Virus record (IMG/VR): IMGVR_UViG_3300006793_000195
Span: 1 to 28,601 of that record
DNA: 28,601 nt
From: a virus
Reading direction: 5' to 3' (one strand)
Positions 1 to 8,635 of the stretch are shown piece after piece (the first letter of the stretch is position 1; every line of letters starts with the position of its first letter). Under the pieces are notes generated by a model that saw nothing but the letters and a program-made list of their open reading frames with translations, did no database searches and was not told the origin of the DNA. Both the position numbers and the translations under genes were made by a program.

Positions 1-2143
1 CGCCAGCTACATTAACGTAACGAGCATCTGCCTGTGTCTTAGTATAGGTATCAGCAACTACGAATGTACCGTAAGCTACGATGTCTATAGTATCACCTAC
101 GGCTGCACCTGATGCTAATACAATAGATGTACCTGATGTAGCAGTGAAGTCTGTACCACTAATGAGCTTCACGCCATTGAGGTACGCATCTACATAGCCG
201 GGGTCATACGTTGCAGCAAAGGCAGTCTGACCAGCGGTAGCAGTGTAAGTGTTACGATTAGATGTACCATTAACGGATGAACCAGCGGCTTGCCATCCAG
301 AACCACCATAGACGTACATGATGTCAGTGGTAGTATTGAAATACAAAGCACCAGCTATAAGTGCGTCACCATCGTTGTCTGTACCGGGAGCGGAAGACTT
401 AGCACCAAGGTATCTGTCATCGAAGTCATCATAAGATGCAGCGGCAGATGTAGCCGAACTAGCAGCGGAAGTAGCAGAGTTACCTGCATTGGTTTCACTG
501 GTAGCAGCGGCTGTAGCAGAAGCAGCGGCGGCAGTAGCGTTGGTTTGTGCGGAACTAAGACTACCAGTAATCGTATCAACGTAACTTTTACTCACAGCAT
601 CATTTGCAGAGCTGGGTGCGCCCAGACCAGTAATCTTCTGATTACCCATAGCAATCGCACCAGACATCGTGCCACCAGCTTTGCCTAAGTAAGTAGTGTC
701 AGAGAATGACTTCGTGACTGCATCTTGGTTAGCAGTCGGATCACCCAGACCAGTAATCTTAGACGTACCCATAGCAATCGGGCCAGACATTGTGCCGCCA
801 GCCAGTGGTAACTTAGTCGCTATGCTTGTTGTGATTGTATTAGCAAAGTCTGCATCATCGCCCAGCGCAGCCGCTAACTCATTCAACGTGTCCAGTGTAC
901 CGGGTGCGCTATCTACAAGAGCAGCTACTTCATCGTCAACGTATTTTTTCGTGGCTGCATCAAGGTCATTTGAGGGTGCAGTCAAGTTAGTGATGGTAGC
1001 AGTCGTACCCGCATTCATATTCAGTGTACCATTGATGGTCACATCTGTGAATGAGGATGTGCCGCTAGAGGCTGTCACATTACCCGCTACGTTGCCTGTT
1101 AGATTACCTACTACGTTACCCGTGACATTGCCCGCCACGGTTCCTGTAAGTGGCCCTACAAGGCTTGTACCTGTAATTGTAGTACCTGTTACGGCTGCGG
1201 GAGTTGTTGCGCCAACAATTGTACCGTCAATGTTACCACCGTTAATATCTACCGTAGCAAGAGTGGCCTGACCTGATGTACCCACTGTAGTAAAACTACC
1301 CGCCGCCGCAGTCGATGCGCCAATGACTGTAGCATCAATATTGCCGCCGTTTACGTCTACAGTAGCTAAAGTAGCTAATCCCGTAGATGTAATAGTCGTG
1401 CCTGTGATAGCCGCAGGAGTAGAAGCGCCGATTGTAGTGCCATCGATAGCACCGCCATTAATATCAACTGTGGCTAGTGTTGTGGTTCCAGTAGCTGAAA
1501 GAGTGGTGAAGCTACCTGCAACAGCGGTGGTATTACCAATTACAGTATTATCTATCACACCAGAATTAAGGTCTACGGATGTAATAGTCGTAGTTCCAGT
1601 AGCAGCTAAATTAGCGAACCCTGCATCGCCAGTTACGTTAAGCGTACCACCAACAGCTACGTTAGTAGCCGCCGCAATCCCGCCGCTAAGGAATAAGTCT
1701 TGAAAACGAGTAGATGTGTTACCCAAATCTATAGTGTCGTTAGCAACAGGCAGTATTGCATTACCATTTGATACTTTTACTAACTCTTCCCAGACCGCTG
1801 CATTAGCAGAATTAACGATACAGATGTATGTACGTCCTGTTGAAGTATTCTGCCACATCGAGCCTACGACATAGCCCTGAGAGATATCGTTGGTAGCTAT
1901 AGGGGCGGCGGTGGCATCCATTTTATTAAGGCCACCTACACCACCATTTACGGCGGGCAAAAACCCAGAAACAGATGTCGCCAGAGGTATTTTAGGGGCA
2001 TCACCTGTAGCGCCAGTATGTCCATGACCAGTTGTGCCGTGAAATGCGTCAGCTACCTGATTAAACTCAGAATTAAGGGGAGGTGCAGTAATAGGCGACC
2101 CATTGATTATAGTGCCTGTAGACTGCCGTGTGTAACCTGCCAT
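1..2143 (-). CDS. Tail fiber / receptor-binding protein, C-terminally incomplete
   Basis: The frame is open from an ATG at 2143 to the left window edge (714 codons, no stop), preceded by a good GGGAGAAG ribosome site. After an N-terminal segment likely to attach to the virion come four 36-residue repeats (VDxNGGxIDGTxIG core), a run of GNV tetrapeptides, two copies of a fiber motif (GGTMSGxIAMGxxKITGLG followed by DAVxKS), an Ala/Ser/Thr-rich stretch, and a segment with YLNGVKL and DTIDIVAYG typical of marine phage fibers. The low-complexity, Thr/Gly/Ala-rich composition suits a trimeric beta-helical shaft. The host-binding tip probably lies outside the window. The plus-strand open frames here are shadows of this composition. 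The fiber role is known for proteins with these repeats; the receptor is unknown. Confidence 0.9.
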   Translation of the reverse strand, partial: MAGYTRQSTGTIINGSPITAPPLNSEFNQVADAFHGTTGHGHTGATGDAPKIPLATSVSGFLPAVNGGVGGLNKMDATAAPIATNDISQGYVVGSMWQNTSTGRTYICIVNSANAAVWEELVKVSNGNAILPVANDTIDLGNTSTRFQDLFLSGGIAAATNVAVGGTLNVTGDAGFANLAATGTTTITSVDLNSGVIDNTVIGNTTAVAGSFTTLSATGTTTLATVDINGGAIDGTTIGASTPAAITGTTITSTGLATLATVDVNGGNIDATVIGASTAAAGSFTTVGTSGQATLATVDINGGNIDGTIVGATTPAAVTGTTITGTSLVGPLTGTVAGNVTGNVVGNLTGNVAGNVTASSGTSSFTDVTINGTLNMNAGTTATITNLTAPSNDLDAATKKYVDDEVAALVDSAPGTLDTLNELAAALGDDADFANTITTSIATKLPLAGGTMSGPIAMGTSKITGLGDPTANQDAVTKSFSDTTYLGKAGGTMSGAIAMGNQKITGLGAPSSANDAVSKSYVDTITGSLSSAQTNATAAAASATAAATSETNAGNSATSAASSATSAAASYDDFDDRYLGAKSSAPGTDNDGDALIAGALYFNTTTDIMYVYGGSGWQAAGSSVNGTSNRNTYTATAGQTAFAATYDPGYVDAYLNGVKLISGTDFTATSGTSIVLASGAAVGDTIDIVAYGTFVVADTYTKTQADARYVNVAG
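1145..1576 (-). repeat. Four 108-bp (36-aa) coding repeats in the fiber shaft
   Basis: Starting at codon GTA (1574-1576), the units VDLNSG, VDINGG, VDVNGG and VDINGG recur at exactly 36-residue spacing, at 1576, 1468, 1360 and 1252. The first three are full length and the fourth degrades towards a GNV tetrapeptide array. They are diverged at DNA level, so they are old protein repeats rather than a fresh tandem duplication. Confidence 0.85.
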
Positions 2144-2146
2144 AGT

Positions 2147-3811
2147 TTATCTTCTCCCTGCCGCCGTAAATTCAAAGACCATACCTTGAATAGAAAATGA
2201 TTCCGTCTGCCCTACGGTCACAAAAGTGGCTTGTGCAGAGAAACCTGATCCTTGAATGTCGCTGGTCATAATTGGCTTAGATGAGCCGCCATACAGTACG
2301 TTTGTGGCAGCATAATTAATGTTCCTACCATCGTATTGGGTAGGCGCTCCTGAAGATGTCTGTGAGTATGTGGATGGCGTTGAAACAGCCCCGTCACCCC
2401 AATCGTAGGTCATGGAAAGCAACATTTCTAACGGGCCTTCTGCCCGAATGAATGTATTTATCTTTCGCATTATTTTGCGTTGTTCTGTCTCGCCAAAATC
2501 TAAATAAGGTGTAGCGTAAATACTTACGATATCTTCACCATTAAAGCTTATGCCGTCTTCTTGCTTGTATACTTTGCCGTCATAATCACCGTGTAATATG
2601 AACTCTGTGGTTCCAATGTATCCACTAGTGCAGCAAGAAGCTCGAATACCTAAAAGTTCCCCAAACTCCCAACCAATAGAACCAGAGCTATTAGTTAATC
2701 CACCGATAATACCAAGACTATCCCCCGCCAAAACCCCACCGTCCCCGATAAAATACCTGACTTGAGACTTAGACCTAATCACAACGCCATTCAGCGTAGT
2801 CATGTCTTCGTTCTTAATAATATCAACTAGAGTGGCTTGTATGGGCTTACTTAATGTTTCAAGCTCCACATCCCCAATGCGAGAAGTTGAAGCGCACGGT
2901 CTGAAGCCATCAGGTGCGAGGAACATCAGATCCCCGCCGATTTCCAGTACACTGTCCCGTGCCACGCAGCCTACGTTTGCGGTGACCTGTGCGAGAGTAA
3001 AGTTACCAGAGCCATCTACCCCAATCTTCTTGATTGAGTTGCCGCCGAAAACGAATAAGTCATCACGGAACGGTTTAATCTGTACTACATCAAAGCCAGA
3101 AGCCAGTTGTCCACCACCCGCCGCAGTAGTCCAAGTATACGGATCATTAGGTGCGCTATGTGCTACTGCCGCTGCGGTAGCTTCGTGACCTGATAAGAAA
3201 ACATGGTTCTCAAATACATCTACCAAAGCAGGGGCGTTCAGCGCCTGTGGGCCACCCGCAGTATTATTTGCAGCATCGTATCCACCAGAGTGAGAAGACT
3301 TGATTTCTTTCCAGTTTGCCCCGTTAAATACGATAGCAGGGTTTACCCCGTCTACGAAGACGATGTGGTTACCTGTGCCAAAGTTAAAAGTAGCGTGACG
3401 CAGCTTATCTACGGTTAATCCGTTCAGGGTCATCGGACGAGATACTGAGTGGTCTAGTGTATACTTACGCCAGCCAATTGATTTAGTGTAGAAGTAGAAG
3501 CTGTAAGTATTAGCCCCTGCATCCTGACGGGCGGCAATAATCTTAGTGGTATTCGTTACGTCTTCTTTAAAGATAGCCAGACCTAAGACCTTGCCCTGTC
3601 CTGTAGTCTGTCCATCAACCGTCACTTCGCCGTAGTCGCTATCAAATTGTGAGTAGCCTTCAATACGACGATAGCCCCCGAAGAGGCCTGGTTCGTAGTT
3701 AACAAGTCGTGTGGCTGATCCTGGTCTATTGTCCGAAAGATCTAGATGATTTTCGTTACTGTTCAGACCACCGCTACTGACTAGCTTGAAGGATTGAATT
3801 TGATCGGGCAT
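2147..3811 (-). CDS. Tail protein, tail-tube B / stabilization-protein-like
   Basis: A 554-aa protein with a distinctive N-terminus (SSGGLNSNENHLDLSDNRPG, then ATRLVNYEPG and GGYRRIEGY) that I recognise from tail or nozzle proteins encoded next to the connector in marine podoviruses. Such proteins (T7 gp12 or P22 gp10 type) form the distal tail tube. The body is beta-rich and has no membrane segment. It starts directly after the stop of the next upstream gene (3812) and ends 4 bp before the fiber start, as expected for a connector-nozzle-fiber order. Assignment to the T7 or P22 type is inference; the structural role is fairly secure from position and N-terminus. Confidence 0.75.
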   Translation of the reverse strand: MPDQIQSFKLVSSGGLNSNENHLDLSDNRPGSATRLVNYEPGLFGGYRRIEGYSQFDSDYGEVTVDGQTTGQGKVLGLAIFKEDVTNTTKIIAARQDAGANTYSFYFYTKSIGWRKYTLDHSVSRPMTLNGLTVDKLRHATFNFGTGNHIVFVDGVNPAIVFNGANWKEIKSSHSGGYDAANNTAGGPQALNAPALVDVFENHVFLSGHEATAAAVAHSAPNDPYTWTTAAGGGQLASGFDVVQIKPFRDDLFVFGGNSIKKIGVDGSGNFTLAQVTANVGCVARDSVLEIGGDLMFLAPDGFRPCASTSRIGDVELETLSKPIQATLVDIIKNEDMTTLNGVVIRSKSQVRYFIGDGGVLAGDSLGIIGGLTNSSGSIGWEFGELLGIRASCCTSGYIGTTEFILHGDYDGKVYKQEDGISFNGEDIVSIYATPYLDFGETEQRKIMRKINTFIRAEGPLEMLLSMTYDWGDGAVSTPSTYSQTSSGAPTQYDGRNINYAATNVLYGGSSKPIMTSDIQGSGFSAQATFVTVGQTESFSIQGMVFEFTAAGRR

Positions 3812-4501
3812 CTAGAATTTAATCCTAGTGTCTCTTATGGAGACATTGTTGTTTATAAATAGTGTTTGCAGATCCTTAACGCCCTTCTCAAAGGCTATAA
3901 AAGCGACCTGGGCGGATTCCACGTTGTCTTTAAACATATATAAATGGTACAGCGCCCCATCTATTAGGACGGTATCATAGCTCTCTGGAATACGGGTGAC
4001 ATCTGTTGCATTAGTGATGTCTGTGTAATTCATAAAATAACGAAACTTTAATGTGTACGCTTTGTTTGGGGAAGGACTCACGCCATATCCATTACCGTGG
4101 CTTGGAAATACAAACTCTGGGATATCCCTACCTTCTGAACCAGCGGTGTAGTCGGCGTCACGATATGTAGAATACCATTCATCCTGTTCTATAAATTTAA
4201 GAGTTTTAAAACCTGCACCTAGATTATCGTCTGATTGGATTTGAAAACTATTCCAATCCGCTATTTTAAAATATTGAGGCCAGGCGTATTCTGTCTGACC
4301 TGCTACTAATGTGTCAGTCTCTTCTGCGGCGTTAAAAGGCCACCCAAACTCCGCTTGGTTGATCTTAGCTACAGCCGCCTTCACGGCATCCTTAACGAGT
4401 GCTTGAACACCACGAACCGACCCAAAGTCGGCTTCCGCAATCTCCACCTCATTCAGGCGTCGAAGGGTTTGGTTACACAGATCGATATAAGTAGATGGCA
4501 T
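3812..4501 (-). CDS. Head-tail connector / tail tubular protein A-like
   Basis: A 229-aa protein opening with DLCNQTLRRLNEVEI, followed by GVQALVKDAVKAAVAKI, a W-P-F turn, and TLVAGQTEYAWP. This layout is shared by tail tubular protein A (T7 gp11-like) and P22 gp4-like adaptors, which form a ring beneath the portal. The length fits that family (about 200-230 aa). It sits between the capsid gene and the nozzle-like gene and abuts the latter with no spacer, implying translational coupling. The family call rests on remembered motif pattern and synteny, without an alignment. Confidence 0.7.
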   Translation of the reverse strand: MPSTYIDLCNQTLRRLNEVEIAEADFGSVRGVQALVKDAVKAAVAKINQAEFGWPFNAAEETDTLVAGQTEYAWPQYFKIADWNSFQIQSDDNLGAGFKTLKFIEQDEWYSTYRDADYTAGSEGRDIPEFVFPSHGNGYGVSPSPNKAYTLKFRYFMNYTDITNATDVTRIPESYDTVLIDGALYHLYMFKDNVESAQVAFIAFEKGVKDLQTLFINNNVSIRDTRIKF

Positions 4502-4523
4502 AATTTAACCTTAATTAAGTGAA

Positions 4524-4544
4524 GGGCGGGTACTTGACCCGCCC
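4524..4544 (-). terminator. GC-rich hairpin between capsid and connector genes
   Basis: A perfect 8-bp stem (GGGCGGGT / ACCCGCCC) with a 5-nt loop follows the capsid stop. The downstream tract on the minus strand is TTCACTTAATT, only weakly U-rich. It is therefore probably a partial terminator or mRNA 3'-end stabiliser that lets capsid message exceed the downstream tail message. Confidence 0.6.
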
Positions 4545-4556
4545 CCCAAGTAAGTG

Positions 4557-5603
4557 TTATGCGAGGTTATAGTTCGCCGTGAACAACGCCTCTGGGCGAA
4601 GGATCTTGCGTCCGTATAATTGCATGCCCCGGACAACATCGCTGAAGGTATCTGGAGAACGGAATGTCTCCACCTTGGCGATCTGATCAGCTACTGCTAC
4701 AGCACTATCGTGACCAGCTACCATCACTCCGAAGTTAGTTTCGGAACCCGCAGCCGCTGTGGTGTCGAGGTTGCCAACGTAAGGCAGATTGTTCGACACA
4801 TAGACAGTAAAGTTACGGATTTTAGCTGGGAGCTTGCCGTTACGGATTTCATCCGAACCACCGAAATCAGCATTTATTAACTTGCTCGATTCATCGAGAA
4901 GGATTTCTGCTACTAGGGGTGAGATTACGATATAACGCCCGTCTGTAGCTACATTGGCCTCATCCATCTTACGATTGATGCGGTTCATAACAGCTAATGG
5001 TGAAGTAATACCACCTGCTCCACCGCCAGCGGCGAGTGGGATAGATGTTACTTCGCCATCAGCACCCAAGTCAGAACCACCAAAGTCAGTGATATCCAGC
5101 TTGTTAGCCGCAAGCAATTCATCCGTACCTGCGGCAGTATTAGCTACAGAACCAGATGTGGTTGTGTTCCGTGCCCATGCACCTGGTGTTTTCCAACCAG
5201 ACATATAGCCAAGAACTTCCGCATCGAATGCGTCACGAAGATCATAGCCAGCACGATCACTTGCTAAGTCCATGAAATTTAAGTGAGAATGCGCAACTTC
5301 AATATCCGCCAGTGTGAACTGCCAGTAGTTAGCTTTGTCTACAACCATCGTGAACGAAGTATCTGTCAGATCTTGCGTTGCGAGTGTTGTACCACGTTCC
5401 AGATTGTTGATAGTGATTGTTGGCTCACGGACGATGGTCACTGAATCTCCGTGTTGAGCGATCTCACCAGCGTAATCTGTGTTAGTCACAGCTTCGACTA
5501 CAGAACTTTTCCTGAAAGCAAGCTGGGCTTTTTTACTGTAGATGACGGGCGAGAAGCCGCCTGAGTTTAGGTTGGTATAACCTGATGCTTTTGCGAATGC
5601 CAT
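4557..5603 (-). CDS. Major capsid protein
   Basis: A 348-aa protein that begins MAFAKASGYTNLNSGGFSP and continues with VIYSKKAQLAFRKSSVVEAV, TITINNLERG and FQFT-like beta strands, as in capsid proteins of marine podoviruses. It should adopt the HK97 fold and form the icosahedral shell. It lies directly downstream of the scaffold gene, as usual. A strong AAGGAG ribosome site lies 8-9 nt before the ATG. It has its own promoter (5993-6021) and an unusually long structured leader, consistent with very high expression. No protease or delta domain is visible, which agrees with a separate scaffold protein. The fold is family knowledge; the identity is inferred from position and composition. Confidence 0.88.
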   Translation of the reverse strand: MAFAKASGYTNLNSGGFSPVIYSKKAQLAFRKSSVVEAVTNTDYAGEIAQHGDSVTIVREPTITINNLERGTTLATQDLTDTSFTMVVDKANYWQFTLADIEVAHSHLNFMDLASDRAGYDLRDAFDAEVLGYMSGWKTPGAWARNTTTSGSVANTAAGTDELLAANKLDITDFGGSDLGADGEVTSIPLAAGGGAGGITSPLAVMNRINRKMDEANVATDGRYIVISPLVAEILLDESSKLINADFGGSDEIRNGKLPAKIRNFTVYVSNNLPYVGNLDTTAAAGSETNFGVMVAGHDSAVAVADQIAKVETFRSPDTFSDVVRGMQLYGRKILRPEALFTANYNLA

Positions 5604-5986
5604 TTTATGTACTCCTTTGGAATGGCGGGGCGAAATGCCCGAACAGACCCCGAAGAGGACAATTGAGTGGCAGTGATATATGAGGGTGCGAGTGCCTAAT
5701 TAGTTGCAGCTAACAAGCAAACGGGCCTCACCACACTGGTGGACTAAACGTCTAAATTCTTGGGAATAAGCAGAAACAGAGGTAGACCTTGCGGTGGCTC
5801 TATTCTGTGTTTTAAGAGGTAAGCCTCTTAGAAAATATGTCTCATGGAAACGTATCTTCAAAGAGTAAAGAGCAGTTGATACGTCACATACTCAGGTGAC
5901 TCCTTGATCCTCTTTAATAAATACAGACCAAGACATAATCCAACTAGAAGAACACCCAACTGCCTCAGAACAGCCTCTAGCTGAAT
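5604..5986 (-). promoter_or_regulatory. Long structured 5' leader of the capsid gene
   Basis: This is the gene-free stretch between scaffold and capsid genes. The minus-strand transcript would contain several hairpins: GTCAC/GTGAC (5883-5900), TAAGAGG/CCTCTTA with a 4-nt loop (5813-5830), and GGGC/GCCC (5628-5640) just upstream of the ribosome site. ACGTATC and GATACGT segments could also pair over a longer distance. A 14-codon ORF, MSWSVFIKEDQGVT, lies at 5892-5936 with only a weak ribosome site. No known riboswitch or tRNA is recognisable. It may be an mRNA stabiliser, a translational control element, or a non-coding RNA. Confidence 0.5.
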
Positions 5987-5992
5987 ACCTTT

Positions 5993-6021
5993 ATTATAGC
6001 ACTTAACTATTTACTTTGCAA
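5993..6021 (-). promoter_or_regulatory. Sigma70-type promoter for the capsid gene
   Basis: On the minus strand: TTGCAA, a 17-bp spacer, and a perfect TATAAT preceded by TGC (extended -10). The -35 box abuts the scaffold stop codon. The 13-mer AAGTGCTATAATA around the -10 is repeated exactly in the promoter-like sequence at 16906-16918. Confidence 0.75.
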
Positions 6022-6022
6022 G

Positions 6023-6802
6023 CTACCTTGCTGCGCCAGTTTGGTCATAAACAAAACTTCCATTACGGACAGCCTCTTTTATGGCCTCTTCGTTCTTAAT
6101 GAAATCTGCGTCTGACATAGATGCGATCTGACTTTCAGAAAATGCGCCACGTTGGTTTGTACTAGGGGCAGAACTAGATGTACGCCCTACTGCCTGTGCG
6201 GCTGACCTACTCTTACTCTTACGCTTGCCTGTATCCGCTTTATAAAGATCAATGGCACGGGAAGCTTCAACAGCGTTAGTGTTGTTTTTATACAAAGCAT
6301 CTTGAATGTACTGTGGCTGCATAGCTACCCATTCGTGAAAGGAAGAATCCTGCCGAATGTCATGGAAATCAGGATGCATCTTAACAAGTTGTTGTTCAGC
6401 TTCTTTGCGGGTGAGCTTGTGTTCAAGCTGCTTTAGCCCTGCCATCCGCTTCTCGCCCTCTTCCAGAGCCTCGTTTGCACGTTTTCGAGCAATTGAATCA
6501 ACAATTTTAGCAACGTCAGGGTATTTCTTTGACCACTGGTCAATCTCTTCATCAGTTTTAGGGAATTTAATTTGCCCCTTTGCGGCCTGTTCAAGTTGCG
6601 CCTTCATTTGAGCGACTTCTTGATCCTTTTGCTGCATCAATTGGTGAGAGTGCCGACGAAGATCTCCGTACCGTTTTTTGTACGTTGCATCTTCCGCATC
6701 AACTGGCTCGGGGCCACCTGACTGAACCTCTTGTTCTTTTGCTAACTCCTCGGAGTAAGAAAGACCATTATCGTCTTCATCTAAACGTCTATATTTTGCC
6801 AT
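6023..6802 (-). CDS. Capsid assembly scaffolding protein
   Basis: A 259-aa, highly charged, mostly helical protein with coiled-coil regions (around residues 40-75 and 95-145), a Ser/Ala-rich basic linker (SKSRSAAQAVGRTSSSAP, around 195-212) and a short C-terminal helix (SMSDADFIKNEEAIKEAVRNG). Scaffolding proteins of podoviruses show this organisation; the C-terminal helix binds the capsid protein and the protein leaves the mature head. It lies immediately upstream of the capsid gene, as in T7-like and related phages. The start is ATG with an AGAGG ribosome site. There is no sequence motif for catalysis. Confidence 0.8.
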   Translation of the reverse strand: MAKYRRLDEDDNGLSYSEELAKEQEVQSGGPEPVDAEDATYKKRYGDLRRHSHQLMQQKDQEVAQMKAQLEQAAKGQIKFPKTDEEIDQWSKKYPDVAKIVDSIARKRANEALEEGEKRMAGLKQLEHKLTRKEAEQQLVKMHPDFHDIRQDSSFHEWVAMQPQYIQDALYKNNTNAVEASRAIDLYKADTGKRKSKSRSAAQAVGRTSSSAPSTNQRGAFSESQIASMSDADFIKNEEAIKEAVRNGSFVYDQTGAAR

Positions 6803-6845
6803 TGTATTTTGCCTCTTTGGGGGCCGCTCTTAGGCGGGTAGCCCG

Positions 6846-7985
6846 TTAGGACATGAACACCATTTTTGGTGTGTTCATCATGCCTGGTAGTTTGGATGTT
6901 TTGGGGTAGACCTCCTCGACTTCCTCATCTTCATCCAGCATGTCATCCACCTCTACGGCGGCGACTTCGATATCGATTTCCTCGGAAGGAACATCGTCTT
7001 CTGCCTCAGTAACCTCTTCAGGTTCTTCAGCTTCCTCTTCACCTGCGTATTGTATTAGGCCCATATCAAACATGCCCATGAGGCCCATTTCAGCCTCTGA
7101 CTGCATATCCATGATATGTTTAAGTCCATGCCATTTAACCACGTTAGCGGGTAAAACGTATTCACCTTCGCTAATCATTGCTTCGATATCGTCCCGTACA
7201 TTCTCTGCACTGGAACCCACGGGAATAGGATTTCCTGATACAGGGTCTGACATCATACCGCCCCCACAAGAACCATCGCAATCACCACCGCATCCACAAG
7301 ACATGCCGCCGTGGTACATCTTCATCTTTTCATCATTCTCTGGATCGTCAGCTTTAGCTTTCTGGATGGCCTCTCCACGGGCCTCTTCGTAATCACTAAG
7401 TTTACCGTCTTTATCTAAGTCGGCTTTCTTCTGATCTAGTTGAAATCTGTTATTAGCCATGTCCAAACCTTCCTGTGTGGTGATGCCTTTTTGAGAGGTG
7501 GCAAGACCACCAAGTGCGTACTCTGGGGCATCGCCACCAAAAAAACCTACTACGTCATCTCTAATTTCCCCGGCATGAAACATTGCGTCTTTAATGCGTT
7601 CTTTTATTGAGACATCTGAGCCGTCTTGTGGTGAGTACATATCGCTCTCGCCAGTGTAGAACTGTTGCTCTGTCAGATCGGTGTTAAAGAGATTTTGAGA
7701 ACGCCACTTAGAATACTCAGTAGCCATATCCTCATCTTCAAACATGGGCAGCTTCTCGCCCGTGTACTTATCGTAGGGGCCATTCTCCGCATAGTAATCA
7801 AAGAGTTGTTTTAAGTCGTACGGCTTGCCGTTAGTGGGATCGATTGTTGGCGTAACCAATATTGCGTCACCATATTCAAAAGATGATGATTTCTCAGAGT
7901 ACGGTTCTTTGTTCTCTGCATTCGTCCAGACAGGCTTACCGTTACGGGTGGTTACCCCAGCTACTTTTTTTGGCTCTAAGTCCAT
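6846..7985 (-). CDS. Virion-associated protein with EF-hand loop and Cys cluster
   Basis: A 379-aa acidic protein of a type I recognise from marine podovirus structural modules but cannot name. The middle holds a canonical EF-hand loop (D189-x-D191-x-D193-G-x-L-S-x-x-E200). It is followed by a glycine-rich cysteine cluster (C230, C232, C236, C240), then the conserved block DPVSGNPIPVGS with IEAMISEGEYVLPANVVKWHG. The C-terminus is an Asp/Glu-rich tail (around residues 315-360) ending in a short basic-hydrophobic segment. Calcium and metal binding are inferred from the motifs. It is encoded between portal-proximal genes and the scaffold, suggesting an internal head or portal-associated protein. 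The function is unknown. Confidence 0.65.
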   Translation of the reverse strand: MDLEPKKVAGVTTRNGKPVWTNAENKEPYSEKSSSFEYGDAILVTPTIDPTNGKPYDLKQLFDYYAENGPYDKYTGEKLPMFEDEDMATEYSKWRSQNLFNTDLTEQQFYTGESDMYSPQDGSDVSIKERIKDAMFHAGEIRDDVVGFFGGDAPEYALGGLATSQKGITTQEGLDMANNRFQLDQKKADLDKDGKLSDYEEARGEAIQKAKADDPENDEKMKMYHGGMSCGCGGDCDGSCGGGMMSDPVSGNPIPVGSSAENVRDDIEAMISEGEYVLPANVVKWHGLKHIMDMQSEAEMGLMGMFDMGLIQYAGEEEAEEPEEVTEAEDDVPSEEIDIEVAAVEVDDMLDEDEEVEEVYPKTSKLPGMMNTPKMVFMS

Positions 7986-8200
7986 TATTCTGCACCCTTA
8001 ATCACTTCGTCACGAAGCGTTTTAAATCTACGAAGTTCTTTTATTGCCCCCTGAACTTCTAAAATTCTCTGGGGGTCTTTTTGTTTTTCTAGAAGGTCAC
8101 GAAGACCTTCAATTCTAGCCGCAACGTAATAGTGCAGTAGGTTCATTTGCTCTTTGTTATTCACCAAAGGAAGCAATAGACGATAAAAGCTCTTATCCAT
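7985..8200 (-). CDS. Small helical protein, unknown function
   Basis: A 71-aa protein, largely alpha-helical (LLHYYVAARIEGLRDLLEKQ and ILEVQGAIKELRRFKTLRDEV), with no membrane segment. Its ATG overlaps the stop of the upstream gene by one base (8200), and its own stop overlaps the next start (7985), so it is translationally coupled on both sides. The position between portal and scaffold genes suggests an assembly or virion accessory role, which is inference only. I do not recognise the family. Confidence 0.7.
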   Translation of the reverse strand: MDKSFYRLLLPLVNNKEQMNLLHYYVAARIEGLRDLLEKQKDPQRILEVQGAIKELRRFKTLRDEVIKGAE

Positions 8201-8478
8201 TATTTACCTGTATTTTTAGGGACAGCTTTTGTGCCAAATTGGCGTATATAAGTCATGTCCTCTGCGTAAGCTTCCGCCCAGCGATTTTCCGTAAATGTTG
8301 CGAACAGGATAAGTTGGTTTACGTCTAAGCCTAGAACTTCTGTAATTTCCTGTAATTCAGACACTTCTTCACGCAAGCTTTCGATAATATATGCTTGCTG
8401 GGATACCCACCAAATTGCACCACCGAACTGAATAGCCATAGCTAAAACCAAAGCTATAGGTAATTTTACGTTATTCAT
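8200..8478 (-). CDS. Small inner-membrane protein with periplasmic coiled coil
   Basis: A 92-aa protein with one N-terminal transmembrane helix (around residues 6-27, rich in Ala, Leu, Ile and Trp). It continues into a coiled-coil-like segment (IIESLREEVSELQEITEVLG) and a soluble C-terminus, giving an N-in, C-out signal-anchor topology. This architecture resembles inner-membrane spanins or membrane-anchored virion accessory proteins. No lysis enzyme lies next to it, so a spanin role is only a possibility. It overlaps the small upstream ORF by 8 nt and the next gene by one base. Confidence 0.7.
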   Translation of the reverse strand: MNNVKLPIALVLAMAIQFGGAIWWVSQQAYIIESLREEVSELQEITEVLGLDVNQLILFATFTENRWAEAYAEDMTYIRQFGTKAVPKNTGK

Positions 8479-8635
8479 TGATCACCTCGAAACAGTACAA
8501 CGCAATGTTGTTGGTAGTGACTAGAACACTCGCCTTAGTCATTTCTTCCATGCAGATTTTCTCGCTAGGATACTGGCCTAGCTGGTAATGCGTTACGTTG
8601 CTATTCAATATCTGAAAAAACAGAAGTACCCACAT
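8471..8635 (-). CDS. 54-aa exported or membrane-anchored Cys protein
   Basis: A short ORF (MWVLLFFQILNSNVTHYQLG start) with a hydrophobic, signal-like N-terminus and two cysteines in the remainder (residues 28 and 48). The ATG overlaps the portal stop codon (TAATG) and the 3' end overlaps the next gene by 8 nt, exactly as expected for a coupled phage gene. Its length is below the usual gene-calling cutoff. A periplasmic location is inferred. It may work with the membrane protein encoded just downstream. Confidence 0.6.
   Translation of the reverse strand: MWVLLFFQILNSNVTHYQLGQYPSEKICMEEMTKASVLVTTNNIALYCFEVINE

Noticed and set aside
290-1703. Three long plus-strand open frames over the tail fiber
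   Set aside because: They are antisense to a fully open 714-codon minus-strand gene with clear fiber repeats. Their Ser/Val/Pro-rich translations are the complement of Thr/Gly/Ala repeats.
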